Below are positions 18,358 through 27,637 of a stretch of DNA of 64,000 nucleotides, one piece after another. The stretch lies in assembly GCF_003208435.1 (NCBI RefSeq), contig NZ_QKMF01000016.1, positions 45,571-109,570 of the forward strand. The letters run 5' to 3'. Position numbers and translations under genes: made by a program. Numbering within the stretch: position 1 is the stretch's first letter; the number at the start of each line of letters is the position of its first letter. The stretch is from Pelagimonas varians. Its GTDB lineage: Bacteria > Pseudomonadota > Alphaproteobacteria > Rhodobacterales > Rhodobacteraceae. The notes beneath the pieces were generated by a model. The model was not told the origin of the DNA and ran no database searches. It saw only the letters and a program-made list of their open reading frames with translations.

Positions 18358-19657
18358 ATTGAAGCCACGTGAACGCGATGCAATTGTTCAAGCTTTGCGT
18401 GCGGGGGTCGTGCCAAAACTGGGCCTGCGTCATATTCAGGTAGGGCGCGTTCGCGAGATCGAAGAACTTGTGAAGGACATGGAACGTATCGCGGACGGCG
18501 GCTCCGCCATCCGTTTTGTTATCGGGGAATATGGATCCGGCAAAACCTTCTTTATGAACCTGATCCGTTTAGTGGCTTTGGAAAAAGGGCTGGTGGTGAT
18601 GTTCGCTGATCTTGCACCCGACCGGCGTATTCACGCGACAGGTGGACAAGCGCGCGGCCTCTACGCAGAGATGGCGCGCAACCTGTCAACGCGCACAAAG
18701 CCCGATGGTGGTGCTTTGGCCAGTGTGGTTGAGCGGTTTGTCAGCCAAGCGCACCGAGACGCCGAGGAAAAAGACGTGCCAACGGGCACCATCATACGTG
18801 AGCGTCTGAGCCATTTTGAAGAACTTACTGGCGGCTTTGAATTTGCAGAGGTCATTCGCCGGTATTGGGAAGGCCATGAGAACGGGGATGACGAACTTAA
18901 GTCCGCTGCTCTGCGTTGGTTGCGGGGAGAATTCGCAACCCGCACGGATGCGCGCAAAGCACTTGGCGTGCGCACGATTGTCGATGATGCGAGCGTTTAC
19001 GATCATCTCAAGCTGATGTCGGCATTTGTGTGCGAGGCGGGTTACAAAGGGCTGCTTGTCGGCCTTGATGAAATGGTGAACCTGTTCAAGCTGACATCGT
19101 CCCAAGCGCGCAATGCGAATTACGAGCAGATTCTTCGGATTCTGAACGACGTACTTCAGGGCAGTGCCGAGAATCTTGGCTTCTTAATGGGGGGCACGCC
19201 AGAGTTTTTGATGAACACGCGCCGTGGGCTTTATAGCTATGAAGCCTTGCAATCGCGGCTAGCGGAAAACACCTTCGCCCGCGATGGGCTCGTCGATTTG
19301 TCGGGGCCGGTTGTGCGGCTGGCCAGCCTGACGCCGGAAGATCTGTTTGTTCTGTTGGCCAATGTCAGACGCGTGATGCAGGACGATGAAACGGCTTTGC
19401 CTGATACAGCGCTTGAAGCCTTTATGAACCATTGCTCGGACCGGATTGGAGAGGCCTATTTCAGGACGCCGCGCAATACCGTCACTGCTTTTGTGAACTT
19501 GCTGTCAGTGCTGGAGCAAAACCCAAGTGTTGAATGGAGTGACCTGATCGAAAAGATCGACGTCTCAGAAGATCGAGGCGAAGACATGAGCGACGTGGAG
19601 GAAACGACTGGTGCTCAGCCAAGTGGTGACGACGATCTGATAAGCTTCAAACTCTGA
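18350..19657 (+). CDS. sngB: Shango SngB: BrxD-like P-loop ATPase
   Basis: 435 aa. Walker A GEYGSGKT at residues 59-66 and Walker B LLVGLDEMVNLFK near residue 235; MGGTPEFLMNTRRGLYSYEALQSRL is the sensor region typical of the DUF2791/BrxD ATPases found in BREX and Shango. It is thought to work with the adjacent helicase on invading DNA. The ATG overlaps the sngA stop, and its stop is 9 nt before the sngC start, so the three genes form one operon. Confidence 0.88.
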   Translation: MSKLKPRERDAIVQALRAGVVPKLGLRHIQVGRVREIEELVKDMERIADGGSAIRFVIGEYGSGKTFFMNLIRLVALEKGLVVMFADLAPDRRIHATGGQARGLYAEMARNLSTRTKPDGGALASVVERFVSQAHRDAEEKDVPTGTIIRERLSHFEELTGGFEFAEVIRRYWEGHENGDDELKSAALRWLRGEFATRTDARKALGVRTIVDDASVYDHLKLMSAFVCEAGYKGLLVGLDEMVNLFKLTSSQARNANYEQILRILNDVLQGSAENLGFLMGGTPEFLMNTRRGLYSYEALQSRLAENTFARDGLVDLSGPVVRLASLTPEDLFVLLANVRRVMQDDETALPDTALEAFMNHCSDRIGEAYFRTPRNTVTAFVNLLSVLEQNPSVEWSDLIEKIDVSEDRGEDMSDVEETTGAQPSGDDDLISFKL

Positions 19658-19666
19658 GGCGTGAGG

Positions 19667-21841
19667 ATGAGTAGCGCCTTTGACCAACTTGCCCGCCCTG
19701 TCCAGAAGTGGATCAGGCAGCAGGGGTGGCGTGAGCTGCGGGACATTCAAGCGCGCGCAATTCGGACTATTTGCGAAAGTGACAAGGATCTCATCGTCGC
19801 GGCATCGACGGCCGGTGGTAAAACAGAGGCAGCTTTTTTCCCGTTGATCTCTCAGGTGCTGGATGCGCCAGCAGAGGGTGGCGGGTTCGACGTGCTCTAC
19901 ATCGGGCCACTCAAGGCGCTGATCACTGATCAAGCGGGGCGGCTGGAAGGCATCTGCCAAGAGGTGGAGCTTCCAGTGGTGCCGTGGCACGGCGATGTGT
20001 CGCAATCAGTCAAAACGCGCGCGATGAAGAATCCCAAAGGGATTTTGCTCATCACGCCAGAGTCGCTGGAGGCATTGTTCGTCCGTCGGGGCCTGGAAAT
20101 CGCGCGCCTGTTCGGTGCAACCCGAGCTGTGGTGATTGATGAGTTGCACACTGTGCTCGATAGTGAGCGCGGGGTGCAATTGCGGTCTTTGCTGACACGT
20201 CTTGAGTTGGCAATCAAAAGGCCCATCCGCCGGATTGGACTATCTGCGACGCTTGGGGATATGGATCTCGCCCGCGCTTATCTGCGGCCTGACAATGCGG
20301 AACACGTTACATTGATCGAAGCAGACGGCGGAGAAGCGGAACTGAAACTTCAGCTGCGTGGATATCTTTCCGGTGGAGAAGACGACAACACCCCGTCTGC
20401 AACAGACGCCGTCGCAGCGCACTTATTCGAGCATCTCCGGGGAAGTGACAATCTTGTTTTTGCCGGTGCCCGTCAACGTGTTGAAATTTACGCTGACCGA
20501 CTGCGTGATCTTTGCGAGCGAGAACATCTTCCCCAAGAGTTTTATCCGCACCATGCTAGCCTTTCACGCGATCACCGCGATTTTGTCGAACGGCGCCTGA
20601 AAGATAACGGCAAACCGACCACTGCTGTCTGCACGTCCACACTGGAGCTTGGCATCGACATCGGCGATGTGACCTGTGTCGCCCAAATCGGCGCACCTTT
20701 CACTGTCGCAGCCCTGCGGCAGAGATTGGGACGTTCAGGACGTAGGGAGGGCCAGCCAGCGATCCTGCGACAATACGCGGTAGAAACGAGGCTCTCTTCG
20801 GATAGCAGCTTTGTGGATCGTCTGAGATTAGGCTTGATCCGGTCTATTGCGATGATTGATCTGTTGCTGGAGGGCTGGTGCGAACCACCAAAGCCGCAAG
20901 CGCTGCATCTGTCGACACTTGTGCATCAGATCCTATCCGTAATCGCACAGCGGGGAGGGGCCCCAGCAAATGTTCTTTACAGCGTGCTGTGTCGCGAAGG
21001 TCCGTTTCGGCAGATCAGCACAGCAATGTTTACGGATGTGCTGCGCGCGCTCGGTCATCCTGAAACTGGCTTGATAGAGCAAACGGACGGGGGTTTGTTG
21101 CTCTTGGGCCAAAACGGAGAGCGGCTAGTCGAGCATTATAGCTTCTATGCGGTGTTCAAGACGCCCGAAGAATACAGGCTGGTTTCAAACGGGCGGGAAC
21201 TTGGGACATTGCCGGTCGACAACATCCTTTCACCCGGGATGATGCTGATCTTTTCAGGGCGCCGCTGGTTGGTTCAGGAAATCCATGATCGTGAGAAAGT
21301 TATCATGGTCAAACCCGCCAAAGCAGGTGTGCCGCCTGTGTTCGGTGGTGACCCGGGCGAGATCCATGACAATGTCATCGCGCGCATGTTCGATGTGTTG
21401 AAAGCTGATACCAAGCCCCTCTACATGGACGCGAATGCGCTCGGAATGCTTGAGGAGGCGCGGCTGAACTATGCGCAGATGGGGTTTACTGACGCGTCCC
21501 TAGTCAATTTGGGCGAAGAAACCTCAATCATCGCAACACGAGTAGGGACAATGAAAACGACAACCTTGGCGCTTGCGCTGAGAGGGTTTGGGTTTTCTGT
21601 CGAACAGTATGATGGCTTCCTTCAGGTGGAAGCCGGTGAAGAAACCCCGCCAATATCTGAAGTTCTCAAGCGAATTGGAGATGGTGAAGATGTTGACCTG
21701 TTCGCTGATGCTGGCAATCTGTTGACCGAGAAGTTTCACCCGTATTTGACGCGCGAATTGTTGGAACTTGATGCGATTTCATCCCGCCTGGAACCCCGAG
21801 TTCTAGCTGCACTGGTGAGAGTCTTCGCTTCTCAATTCTAG
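19667..21841 (+). CDS. sngC: Shango SngC: Lhr-like DEAD/DEAH helicase
   Basis: 724 aa. SF2 helicase motifs: Walker A ASTAGGKT (about 46-53), DELH box (about 157-160), SATLGD, TSTLELGIDIGDV and motif VI QRLGRSGRREG (about 352). The C-terminal region is of the Lhr/BrxHI type. It is predicted to translocate on or unwind phage DNA. The ATG at 19667 is preferred to a GTG six bases upstream because GAGG lies at good spacing. Last gene of the operon; it converges on the zinc-ribbon/sbcCD operon. Confidence 0.88.
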   Translation: MSSAFDQLARPVQKWIRQQGWRELRDIQARAIRTICESDKDLIVAASTAGGKTEAAFFPLISQVLDAPAEGGGFDVLYIGPLKALITDQAGRLEGICQEVELPVVPWHGDVSQSVKTRAMKNPKGILLITPESLEALFVRRGLEIARLFGATRAVVIDELHTVLDSERGVQLRSLLTRLELAIKRPIRRIGLSATLGDMDLARAYLRPDNAEHVTLIEADGGEAELKLQLRGYLSGGEDDNTPSATDAVAAHLFEHLRGSDNLVFAGARQRVEIYADRLRDLCEREHLPQEFYPHHASLSRDHRDFVERRLKDNGKPTTAVCTSTLELGIDIGDVTCVAQIGAPFTVAALRQRLGRSGRREGQPAILRQYAVETRLSSDSSFVDRLRLGLIRSIAMIDLLLEGWCEPPKPQALHLSTLVHQILSVIAQRGGAPANVLYSVLCREGPFRQISTAMFTDVLRALGHPETGLIEQTDGGLLLLGQNGERLVEHYSFYAVFKTPEEYRLVSNGRELGTLPVDNILSPGMMLIFSGRRWLVQEIHDREKVIMVKPAKAGVPPVFGGDPGEIHDNVIARMFDVLKADTKPLYMDANALGMLEEARLNYAQMGFTDASLVNLGEETSIIATRVGTMKTTTLALALRGFGFSVEQYDGFLQVEAGEETPPISEVLKRIGDGEDVDLFADAGNLLTEKFHPYLTRELLELDAISSRLEPRVLAALVRVFASQF

Positions 21842-21976
21842 GCAGTCGCGAAAAGGCCAGAACAGCTAGAGAGCGGAATTTCAGACTTGGCCTGACGTAC
21901 AGCTACAGTTTTCGCGATTTCAGTTCGGGTGCCATGAAAATGGTTTGACCGAGCCATTTTACTGACCGTCAAGAAG

Positions 21977-22282
21977 CTATTGCAGCGCGCCAAAAAGATC
22001 TGGAGTGTCCTCGTCGCGTCTCCTACTAAAGCCCTCACCGAGATGCAGGCAAGGGTGTTTAATGCGCGTCAGGCCTTTACCGCCCTCGAAATGAACCCAG
22101 CCCCCTTTAGGCATGCCAACGCTTACGATCAGTGCACCGCATATAGGACAAGTTCGCCTGAGGGATGCGCCCTTCCCAATTCCACGATCGCCCAGAAGAG
22201 CCCAGCCGCCGCGGACAAAGATTGTTCGCCCCGTTGATAGTCGGCGGGTGTGGGCTTTCCGATAATACCACCGGTCCGTCAT
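21977..22282 (-). CDS. Small zinc-ribbon protein coupled to sbcC
   Basis: 101 aa. Its ATG overlaps the sbcC stop (ATGA at 22282-22279), the same coupling as between sbcD and sbcC, which argues that it is a real gene. It has a CPIC motif near residue 45 and a later C/H pair (HPCLHLG), suggesting a zinc knuckle, with a basic N-terminus (YYRKAHTRRL). No named family recognised. It may be an accessory subunit or adaptor of the SbcCD nuclease encoded upstream. Confidence 0.6.
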   Translation of the reverse strand: MTDRWYYRKAHTRRLSTGRTIFVRGGWALLGDRGIGKGASLRRTCPICGALIVSVGMPKGGWVHFEGGKGLTRIKHPCLHLGEGFSRRRDEDTPDLFGALQ

Positions 22283-25200
22283 CCCAGACCTCTTCTTTCC
22301 TCGACCCGACTGCCGCTTGGGGTCGAACGTACGTAGAAGCCTTGTGGTATGGCCTCCTGCACCAGTCCGACATGCGAGATCAGACCCACGGCCCGACTGC
22401 CCTCTGTTAGCGCAGCAAGAACCTGGATCACTTGGTCCAGCGTGCCCGCCCCATTCTCAGTGTCGAGGCTACCGAAGCCTTCGTCGATGAAGATTGTATC
22501 CATCCGGATTTTGCCAGACAGGCTCTCGACTACATCGGCGAGCCCAAGCGCCAGGGCCAGTGCCGCGATGAATGTTTCACCACCGGACAGGGTAGCCGTT
22601 GGACGCGCCTTGCCGGTGTTGATGTCAAAGACCTCGAATTCGAGCCCGCGCTTGCCGCGCCCACCCAATGCCTCGAGCCCGCGTGCAAGCCGGTAGCGCC
22701 CGCGTGTCATAGGGTCGAGCCTCATGTTCGCCGCCTCGAGCACCTGGTCGAACATGGCGCCAATCGCGAAGGTCTCTAGCGTCATCTTGAAATCGTTCTT
22801 GCCATTGGCCAAATCGGCCAGCCCCCGAAGTGGACCGGTTTCGGATTCAAGCCGCTCGGTTTCGGCCAAGGCTTCGGCCAGCGACTTCTTGAAGTTGGTC
22901 AGGGACGATACATCTGTCCTGGACGAAGAGAGCCCATCGTTGGCGGCGTTCAACTCCTGGGTAGCGTTGTCGAGTGCCAGCTGAAGCGGGGCGAGGTCCG
23001 GGCGCTCGCGATCCACGCAAGCAGCCGTAGCGTTCTGCCATGTCGTGCGCGCTGCGATCAGGCCCTCACGATGATCGGACACCGTCTTTCGGTCGCTTTC
23101 GAGGGTCGGGAAATGCGCTTTGCAAGCCTCATATCCTGCTTTGTCCAGCCCGACATCGGCCAGCCGAGCGCCAAAATCCCCTAGCGCCTTTTCCACGCGC
23201 TGCGCCTGCACGTCGCGCGCCCGCTTTGCTGCTTCAAGTTGCTCTTGCGCACGGGTAAGCGCTTCGCTGGCCGCTCGGTCCTTCTGCGTTGCCAGTTCCA
23301 GCGCCTCGGAGAGTTGCTTTTGCTCGCTTTGCAAAGCATCCCGCCGTGCGACAACCGCCTCGGGCGTGCGCAGACCTTCCGGCAGGGCCTCGACCACTGT
23401 ATCGCGCTTGGCGCGCGCGCCAGCAAGAGTGGTCTCAGCCTGTCCTGAAGTAGTGCGCGCCGTAGCCTCGGCAGCTTCGGCCTCGGTCACTTTCCGTTTG
23501 AGATCGGCCAAATGCTGCGACATCGCGTCAAGATCGACGGCTTCTCCAAGCGTGGCGATGGCACCTTCTAGCCGAGTGATTTCAGCTTCGAGTTCCGCCA
23601 CCGTACGCTCGGGCCGTTCCTGTTCGTCGAGCGCCAGCTTCTTTTCATCAAGCCACGTTCGGCAATTGCCGAGTTCGGTTTCCGCTCGAACCCGGGCCTC
23701 GGCTGCAGTTCTCGCCTCAGCCTGCGCGTCGCGAAACGCTTCGGTCAAACCAGATTGTTCGGGCGCGCCATGGGCCGGCGCAGGATGATCGTGGGAACCA
23801 CAGACAGGGCAGGGCGCTCCTTCGGTCAACTTTTCGGCCAGAATGATCGCCTGCGTGCGCGAAAGCCGTGCTTCTGCATCAGTCAGGGTCGCCTCGGCAG
23901 CCTGTGCCGCATCGGTCTTACTCACCAGCTCGCTCGATGCCGCTTCGACCTTTCGTTCCGCATCCGCGACAGCCCCCTGCGCCTTTGCATGCACCGCTGC
24001 CTTGACCCTTTCGCGGTCGACCTCGGCCAGCTCACCGGTCAGCTTGCTCCGCGCCGCTTCAGTCTTTCGCGCTTGTTCAAGCGCCAGATCGGTCGCATCA
24101 CGCTGAGTTTGGAGCTTTTCGCGGGCCTCTAAGGCCTCGGTCATCGCCCTCTTCGCTGAGACTTCTTCCTGCGCAGCCTTATCAAACGCTTTCTGTAGCT
24201 CCGCAGCCTGCCCGACCTGCTTCTCAATCGCTTCCAACTTTGTCAGGTCGGCCTGAACCTGCTTCCGTCGCTCCTCGTCAGACTGCACCTCGACCAATTT
24301 TTGCGCTGCTTCTTCCTTCGCCCCATTGGCGGTATCGAGCTCCGCTTCAGCGTTGGAAACAGCATCCACCGCAAGTCGTCCGTCGTGTTCCGCATTGTGC
24401 CAAGCCGTCTCAAGATCACGTGCTTGCAAGGCATTGCTGACTACCTCTACCCGCCTGGCCAGCGCATCAATCTCACCCGTTTTCGCTTCTAGGCTGTCAA
24501 ATGCCTTCCGCGCCGTATCGACGGCAGCAAAAGCCTTTTCGATCTGTTCGCCTTCGGTCAGAGCCTTGCGCGCGGCTTCGTTCGCCGTCTCTGCGATCTG
24601 CTGAATTCCCTGCTTCTCTGCTACTTTAGCGTCCGCCGCAGAAATTCCTAGCTCCAGTGCCTCAGCGCTCTCGAAACCGCGTTCCTCAAGCCGGGCCACA
24701 TAGAGTGCACGCTGGTCGCGCAACGCTCGTTCTGCCTCTGAGGCTTCTTCCTTCAGCCGGGCGGCGAGATCGCGATAGATCTTCACGTCGAAGAGATCTC
24801 GTAATATCTCGACCCGCGCATCAGTTTTTGCAGCAAGGAACGTCTCGAACTTGCCTTGCGGCAAGAGCACGATCTGTCGAAACTGATCTGCCCCGTAACC
24901 CAGCAGCGCCTCGACCTCTTTTCCAACTACCGAGACCTTCTTTTCAGCAATGACACGGCCTGGCTGGCTCGGGCCAAGCGTGTCCACCGGGATCCCGGTG
25001 ACGTCGAAAAGCGAGGCTTCTGCGGCGTCATCTGTGGTCCCTTCGCCTCGCGCCTTCGGACGCTCTTGCGCCGGACGACGACGGATCAGGTAGGTCTTGG
25101 CACCCAGTTCAAAGACAAATTCAACTTCTGTAGGTAGATCAGGCGCAGAGTGATCCGAACGCAGCGAACGTGGCTCCTGATCGGTCTTGGTTGGTGCACC

Positions 25201-25359
25201 GAAAAGCGCAAAGGACATCGCCGAAAACAACGTCGACTTTCCAGCCCCTGTTTGGCCGTAGATTCCGAACAGCCCTGTCTCCAGCGCGGAGCGGAAATCC
25301 ACCACCTCGGTTGTTGCGAACGGCCCGAAGGCTTGAAGCGATAGGCGAATGGGTCTCAT
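22279..25359 (-). CDS. sbcC: SbcC-like SMC ATPase of a nuclease complex
   Basis: 1026 aa. Walker A GQTGAGKS at residues 35-42, long heptad-rich coiled coils on either side of a zinc-hook CPVC (about residue 515), ABC signature LSGGET (about 923) and Walker B MDTIFIDEGFGSLD. Full length for SbcC/Rad50-like subunits, which with SbcD open DNA ends and hairpins. Its ATG overlaps the sbcD stop by four bases. Placement between Shango and other defence genes suggests that this copy has an immune or plasmid-conflict role. Confidence 0.93.
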   Translation of the reverse strand: MRPIRLSLQAFGPFATTEVVDFRSALETGLFGIYGQTGAGKSTLFSAMSFALFGAPTKTDQEPRSLRSDHSAPDLPTEVEFVFELGAKTYLIRRRPAQERPKARGEGTTDDAAEASLFDVTGIPVDTLGPSQPGRVIAEKKVSVVGKEVEALLGYGADQFRQIVLLPQGKFETFLAAKTDARVEILRDLFDVKIYRDLAARLKEEASEAERALRDQRALYVARLEERGFESAEALELGISAADAKVAEKQGIQQIAETANEAARKALTEGEQIEKAFAAVDTARKAFDSLEAKTGEIDALARRVEVVSNALQARDLETAWHNAEHDGRLAVDAVSNAEAELDTANGAKEEAAQKLVEVQSDEERRKQVQADLTKLEAIEKQVGQAAELQKAFDKAAQEEVSAKRAMTEALEAREKLQTQRDATDLALEQARKTEAARSKLTGELAEVDRERVKAAVHAKAQGAVADAERKVEAASSELVSKTDAAQAAEATLTDAEARLSRTQAIILAEKLTEGAPCPVCGSHDHPAPAHGAPEQSGLTEAFRDAQAEARTAAEARVRAETELGNCRTWLDEKKLALDEQERPERTVAELEAEITRLEGAIATLGEAVDLDAMSQHLADLKRKVTEAEAAEATARTTSGQAETTLAGARAKRDTVVEALPEGLRTPEAVVARRDALQSEQKQLSEALELATQKDRAASEALTRAQEQLEAAKRARDVQAQRVEKALGDFGARLADVGLDKAGYEACKAHFPTLESDRKTVSDHREGLIAARTTWQNATAACVDRERPDLAPLQLALDNATQELNAANDGLSSSRTDVSSLTNFKKSLAEALAETERLESETGPLRGLADLANGKNDFKMTLETFAIGAMFDQVLEAANMRLDPMTRGRYRLARGLEALGGRGKRGLEFEVFDINTGKARPTATLSGGETFIAALALALGLADVVESLSGKIRMDTIFIDEGFGSLDTENGAGTLDQVIQVLAALTEGSRAVGLISHVGLVQEAIPQGFYVRSTPSGSRVEERRGLG

Positions 25360-26492
25360 GCCTGCTCCTCCCCGGAGGCTGTTGCGTGCAGCTTGTCCGC
25401 GACGATCGCTACTTCGGCGGTATTTGGCTCCCGGCCGCGAACAACCTTCATGAAATCACCGACCATATCTATCGGCGTGACCGCTGCTCGCCCACCGCTA
25501 AGCATTTTGGTCTCTGGGGCGCGACCCTGTCGGTCGTAGGCCAGGTGGCAGGCATTGGGGTAGGTCGCGCGCAACCGCTTCATCGGATCTATCAGAGGGT
25601 TTTCATCCGTCAGATTGGCCTGGATGAAGTCTTCAGACGGTGTTCCTGCCAAAAGATCCGAGAATGCTCCGGTCAGCGAGCGCACTTGCCGGATAGGACG
25701 GAACGCTACGGTACGGATCTCGACTCCTTCAGCTTTGAGATCGACGACAGTCATGGATTTTTCACTTCCCGCCTCGTCAAAACCGAACGCGAGCGGTGCG
25801 CCGGAATACCGAATATGGCTCGCGCCTACTTCCTGCGGCTTGTGCAAATGCCCCAGTGCCACATAATCCGCCCCGTCGAAGACATCAGAAGGCACAGTTT
25901 CGATCCCGCCGACCCGTGTCAGGGCGCGCTCGGTCTCACCGACCGCGCCGCCTGCAACGAAGGCATGAGCCACTACGACCCAACGCGCTCCTTCGGGCAC
26001 CTGACCCCTTGCTGCGGAGATCTGGGCCGCGATGACATCTGCTGGCGTGCTGATACCCTCATCCCCGAACACTTCCCGCGCTGCGTATTCGTAGGAAAAG
26101 GGTAGCGCAGAAAAGGCGATCTCGCCATGCTCGTCACTCAGCAAAAGCGGAGTCTCGACCGCGTCGGCGATTCCGCGCACCAGCACCCTCGACGCGGTGG
26201 AGAAGACAGACATTGCCTCGATCCGGTCGCCAGAATCGTGGTTTCCAGAGATCATCACCACGGCGGCTTCGGTCTCCTCTGCCACGCGCTTGAGGAAGCG
26301 ATTGAACTGCCGGATTGACGAATTGGGCGGCGAGGCACGGTCAAAAATGTCCCCGGCGATCACAAGAACATCGGCGCTCTCGACCACAAGCGTCTCAAGG
26401 AGTTGGTCGAGGATGACCTCGTGATCCTCCTCGAGGCTCAAGCCCATGAATTGCCGCCCTAAGTGCAGATCTGCCGTATGAAGTATTCTCAT
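25356..26492 (-). CDS. sbcD: SbcD-like nuclease subunit
   Basis: 378 aa. Calcineurin-like phosphoesterase motifs DLHLGR (8-13), GDIFDR (about 47) and GNHDSGD (about 82), then YVALGHLHKPQ. SbcD supplies the Mn-dependent nuclease of SbcCD, which cuts double-stranded ends and hairpins. First gene of the leftward sbcD-sbcC-zinc-ribbon operon. The short 71-bp gap to the divergent WYL gene probably holds both promoters. Confidence 0.92.
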   Translation of the reverse strand: MRILHTADLHLGRQFMGLSLEEDHEVILDQLLETLVVESADVLVIAGDIFDRASPPNSSIRQFNRFLKRVAEETEAAVVMISGNHDSGDRIEAMSVFSTASRVLVRGIADAVETPLLLSDEHGEIAFSALPFSYEYAAREVFGDEGISTPADVIAAQISAARGQVPEGARWVVVAHAFVAGGAVGETERALTRVGGIETVPSDVFDGADYVALGHLHKPQEVGASHIRYSGAPLAFGFDEAGSEKSMTVVDLKAEGVEIRTVAFRPIRQVRSLTGAFSDLLAGTPSEDFIQANLTDENPLIDPMKRLRATYPNACHLAYDRQGRAPETKMLSGGRAAVTPIDMVGDFMKVVRGREPNTAEVAIVADKLHATASGEEQA

Positions 26493-26563
26493 TTCGCACC
26501 GTCAATTATTACACATGCAAAAACTATATGGACAATAGCGGGGAGTCAAGATATCCTTCCCCC

Positions 26564-27382
26564 ATGCCCTTCGAAGACCTCAAACATGCCCAACGTGCGC
26601 GCCTGGAATACCTCGACAGACTGTTTTTCTGGGACGGTGCAGCGACTCGTGCCTCCTTGATCAAGCGCTTTGGTATTTCAAATGCGCAGGCCGCTCTCGA
26701 TTTTCGCGCTTACCTCGCCGAAGCGTCAAATGATGCACTGCACTATGATGCGTCGTCGCGCCAATACCTTGCCCATGACAGCTTTGAACGGCTCAGTGGC
26801 AAGGCGTCCTCGATGGAGCTGGAGCAACTCTTGGCCAGCGCGCCATCTCCCGCATTCGATAAATTGCCAGATTTGCAACGCACTCAGGACCTGCGTGTCC
26901 TACGGCCGCTCTACCGTGCCTTCAGGGCGAAGGAGGCAACGAGGATAGTTTATCAATCGATGCGAGATCCAGAACCTATGACTCGCTGGATTGCGCCTGT
27001 TCGGTTCGCTTCCGACGGGGTGAGACTACATGTGCGTGCCTGGTGCCTTGAGCGGAAGGCCTTTCGTGATTTCCACCCCGCGCGGATAGATCCAGAGCGT
27101 TCATTTGAAGCAACCAAACCGGTTGATTCAGTACCCCGTGATGATGATTGGTTCACTTGGGCCATTCTGAAACTCAAACCGCATTCTAGATTGACTGAGG
27201 CGCAACAACGCGTGGTCCGTATTGAATTCGGGTTCACCGCAGATGTGCTTGAGGCCAGAACCCGGAAAGCACTTGAGTTCTACACGGAACGCCGATGGGG
27301 TCTTGAGCAAAAGGAACCTCGTCTTGAACGGGTCTCTGTCGACTATGTTCCGATGAGCGAGGAGGAGGTCGATGCAAATTGA
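26564..27382 (+). CDS. HTH-WYL transcriptional regulator
   Basis: 272 aa from the ATG at 26564; an in-frame ATG at 26528 is an alternative start without a ribosome site. N-terminal winged helix (LDRLFFWDGAATRASLIKRFGISNAQAALDFRAYL), a linker, and a WYL domain around residues 125-205 (IVYQSMRDP..RWIAPVRFASDGVRLHVRAWCLERKAFRDFHPARI), then a C-terminal extension domain. This is the build of CapW/BrxR-type regulators that control defence operons. Divergent from sbcD, so it probably controls sbcDC. Confidence 0.85.
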   Translation: MPFEDLKHAQRARLEYLDRLFFWDGAATRASLIKRFGISNAQAALDFRAYLAEASNDALHYDASSRQYLAHDSFERLSGKASSMELEQLLASAPSPAFDKLPDLQRTQDLRVLRPLYRAFRAKEATRIVYQSMRDPEPMTRWIAPVRFASDGVRLHVRAWCLERKAFRDFHPARIDPERSFEATKPVDSVPRDDDWFTWAILKLKPHSRLTEAQQRVVRIEFGFTADVLEARTRKALEFYTERRWGLEQKEPRLERVSVDYVPMSEEEVDAN

Positions 27383-27626
27383 TATGCGCCGTTTTGATCC
27401 CTCCCTTAATATGAACCGGTTCTATTCCGTGGAGCTGACCAAAGACCTCTTCGAACAACACGGCGTCCACCGGCAGTGGGGTCGTTTTGGGACTTGGGGG
27501 CGGCATCGCCACGATTGGTACGCGACAAAAACCGAGGCTGAATCTGCCCTTACCGATTTGATCAAACAGAAGCTGGCGCGCGGCTATCTGATCAAACTGC
27601 CCGTGTCTAAAGGGCAGGGGGTCTGA
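27372..27626 (+). CDS. Stand-alone WGR-domain protein
   Basis: 84 aa that are almost entirely one WGR domain: NRFYSVELTKDLFEQHGVHRQWGRFGTWGRHRHDWY, with WGR spelled out as WGRFGTWGR. WGR domains bind nucleic acids, for example DNA ends in PARPs. It overlaps the WYL gene by 11 nt and has a GAGGAGG ribosome site, so the two are co-expressed. Role unknown; possibly a DNA sensor for the neighbouring systems. Confidence 0.85.
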   Translation: MQIDMRRFDPSLNMNRFYSVELTKDLFEQHGVHRQWGRFGTWGRHRHDWYATKTEAESALTDLIKQKLARGYLIKLPVSKGQGV

Positions 27627-27637
27627 TATGTCGTCGT

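Noticed and set aside
18350..21841. BREX system
   Set aside because: The ATPase and helicase resemble BrxD and BrxHI, but no pglX methyltransferase, pglZ or brxC/pglY gene is present; the TerB partner fits Shango.
23120..23788. 222-codon Ser/Ala-rich open frame on the plus strand
   Set aside because: Antisense to the coiled-coil part of sbcC; its composition reflects the glutamate/alanine codons of the real gene.
25170..26105. 311-codon open frame on the plus strand
   Set aside because: Antisense to sbcD and the start of sbcC; no recognisable domain.
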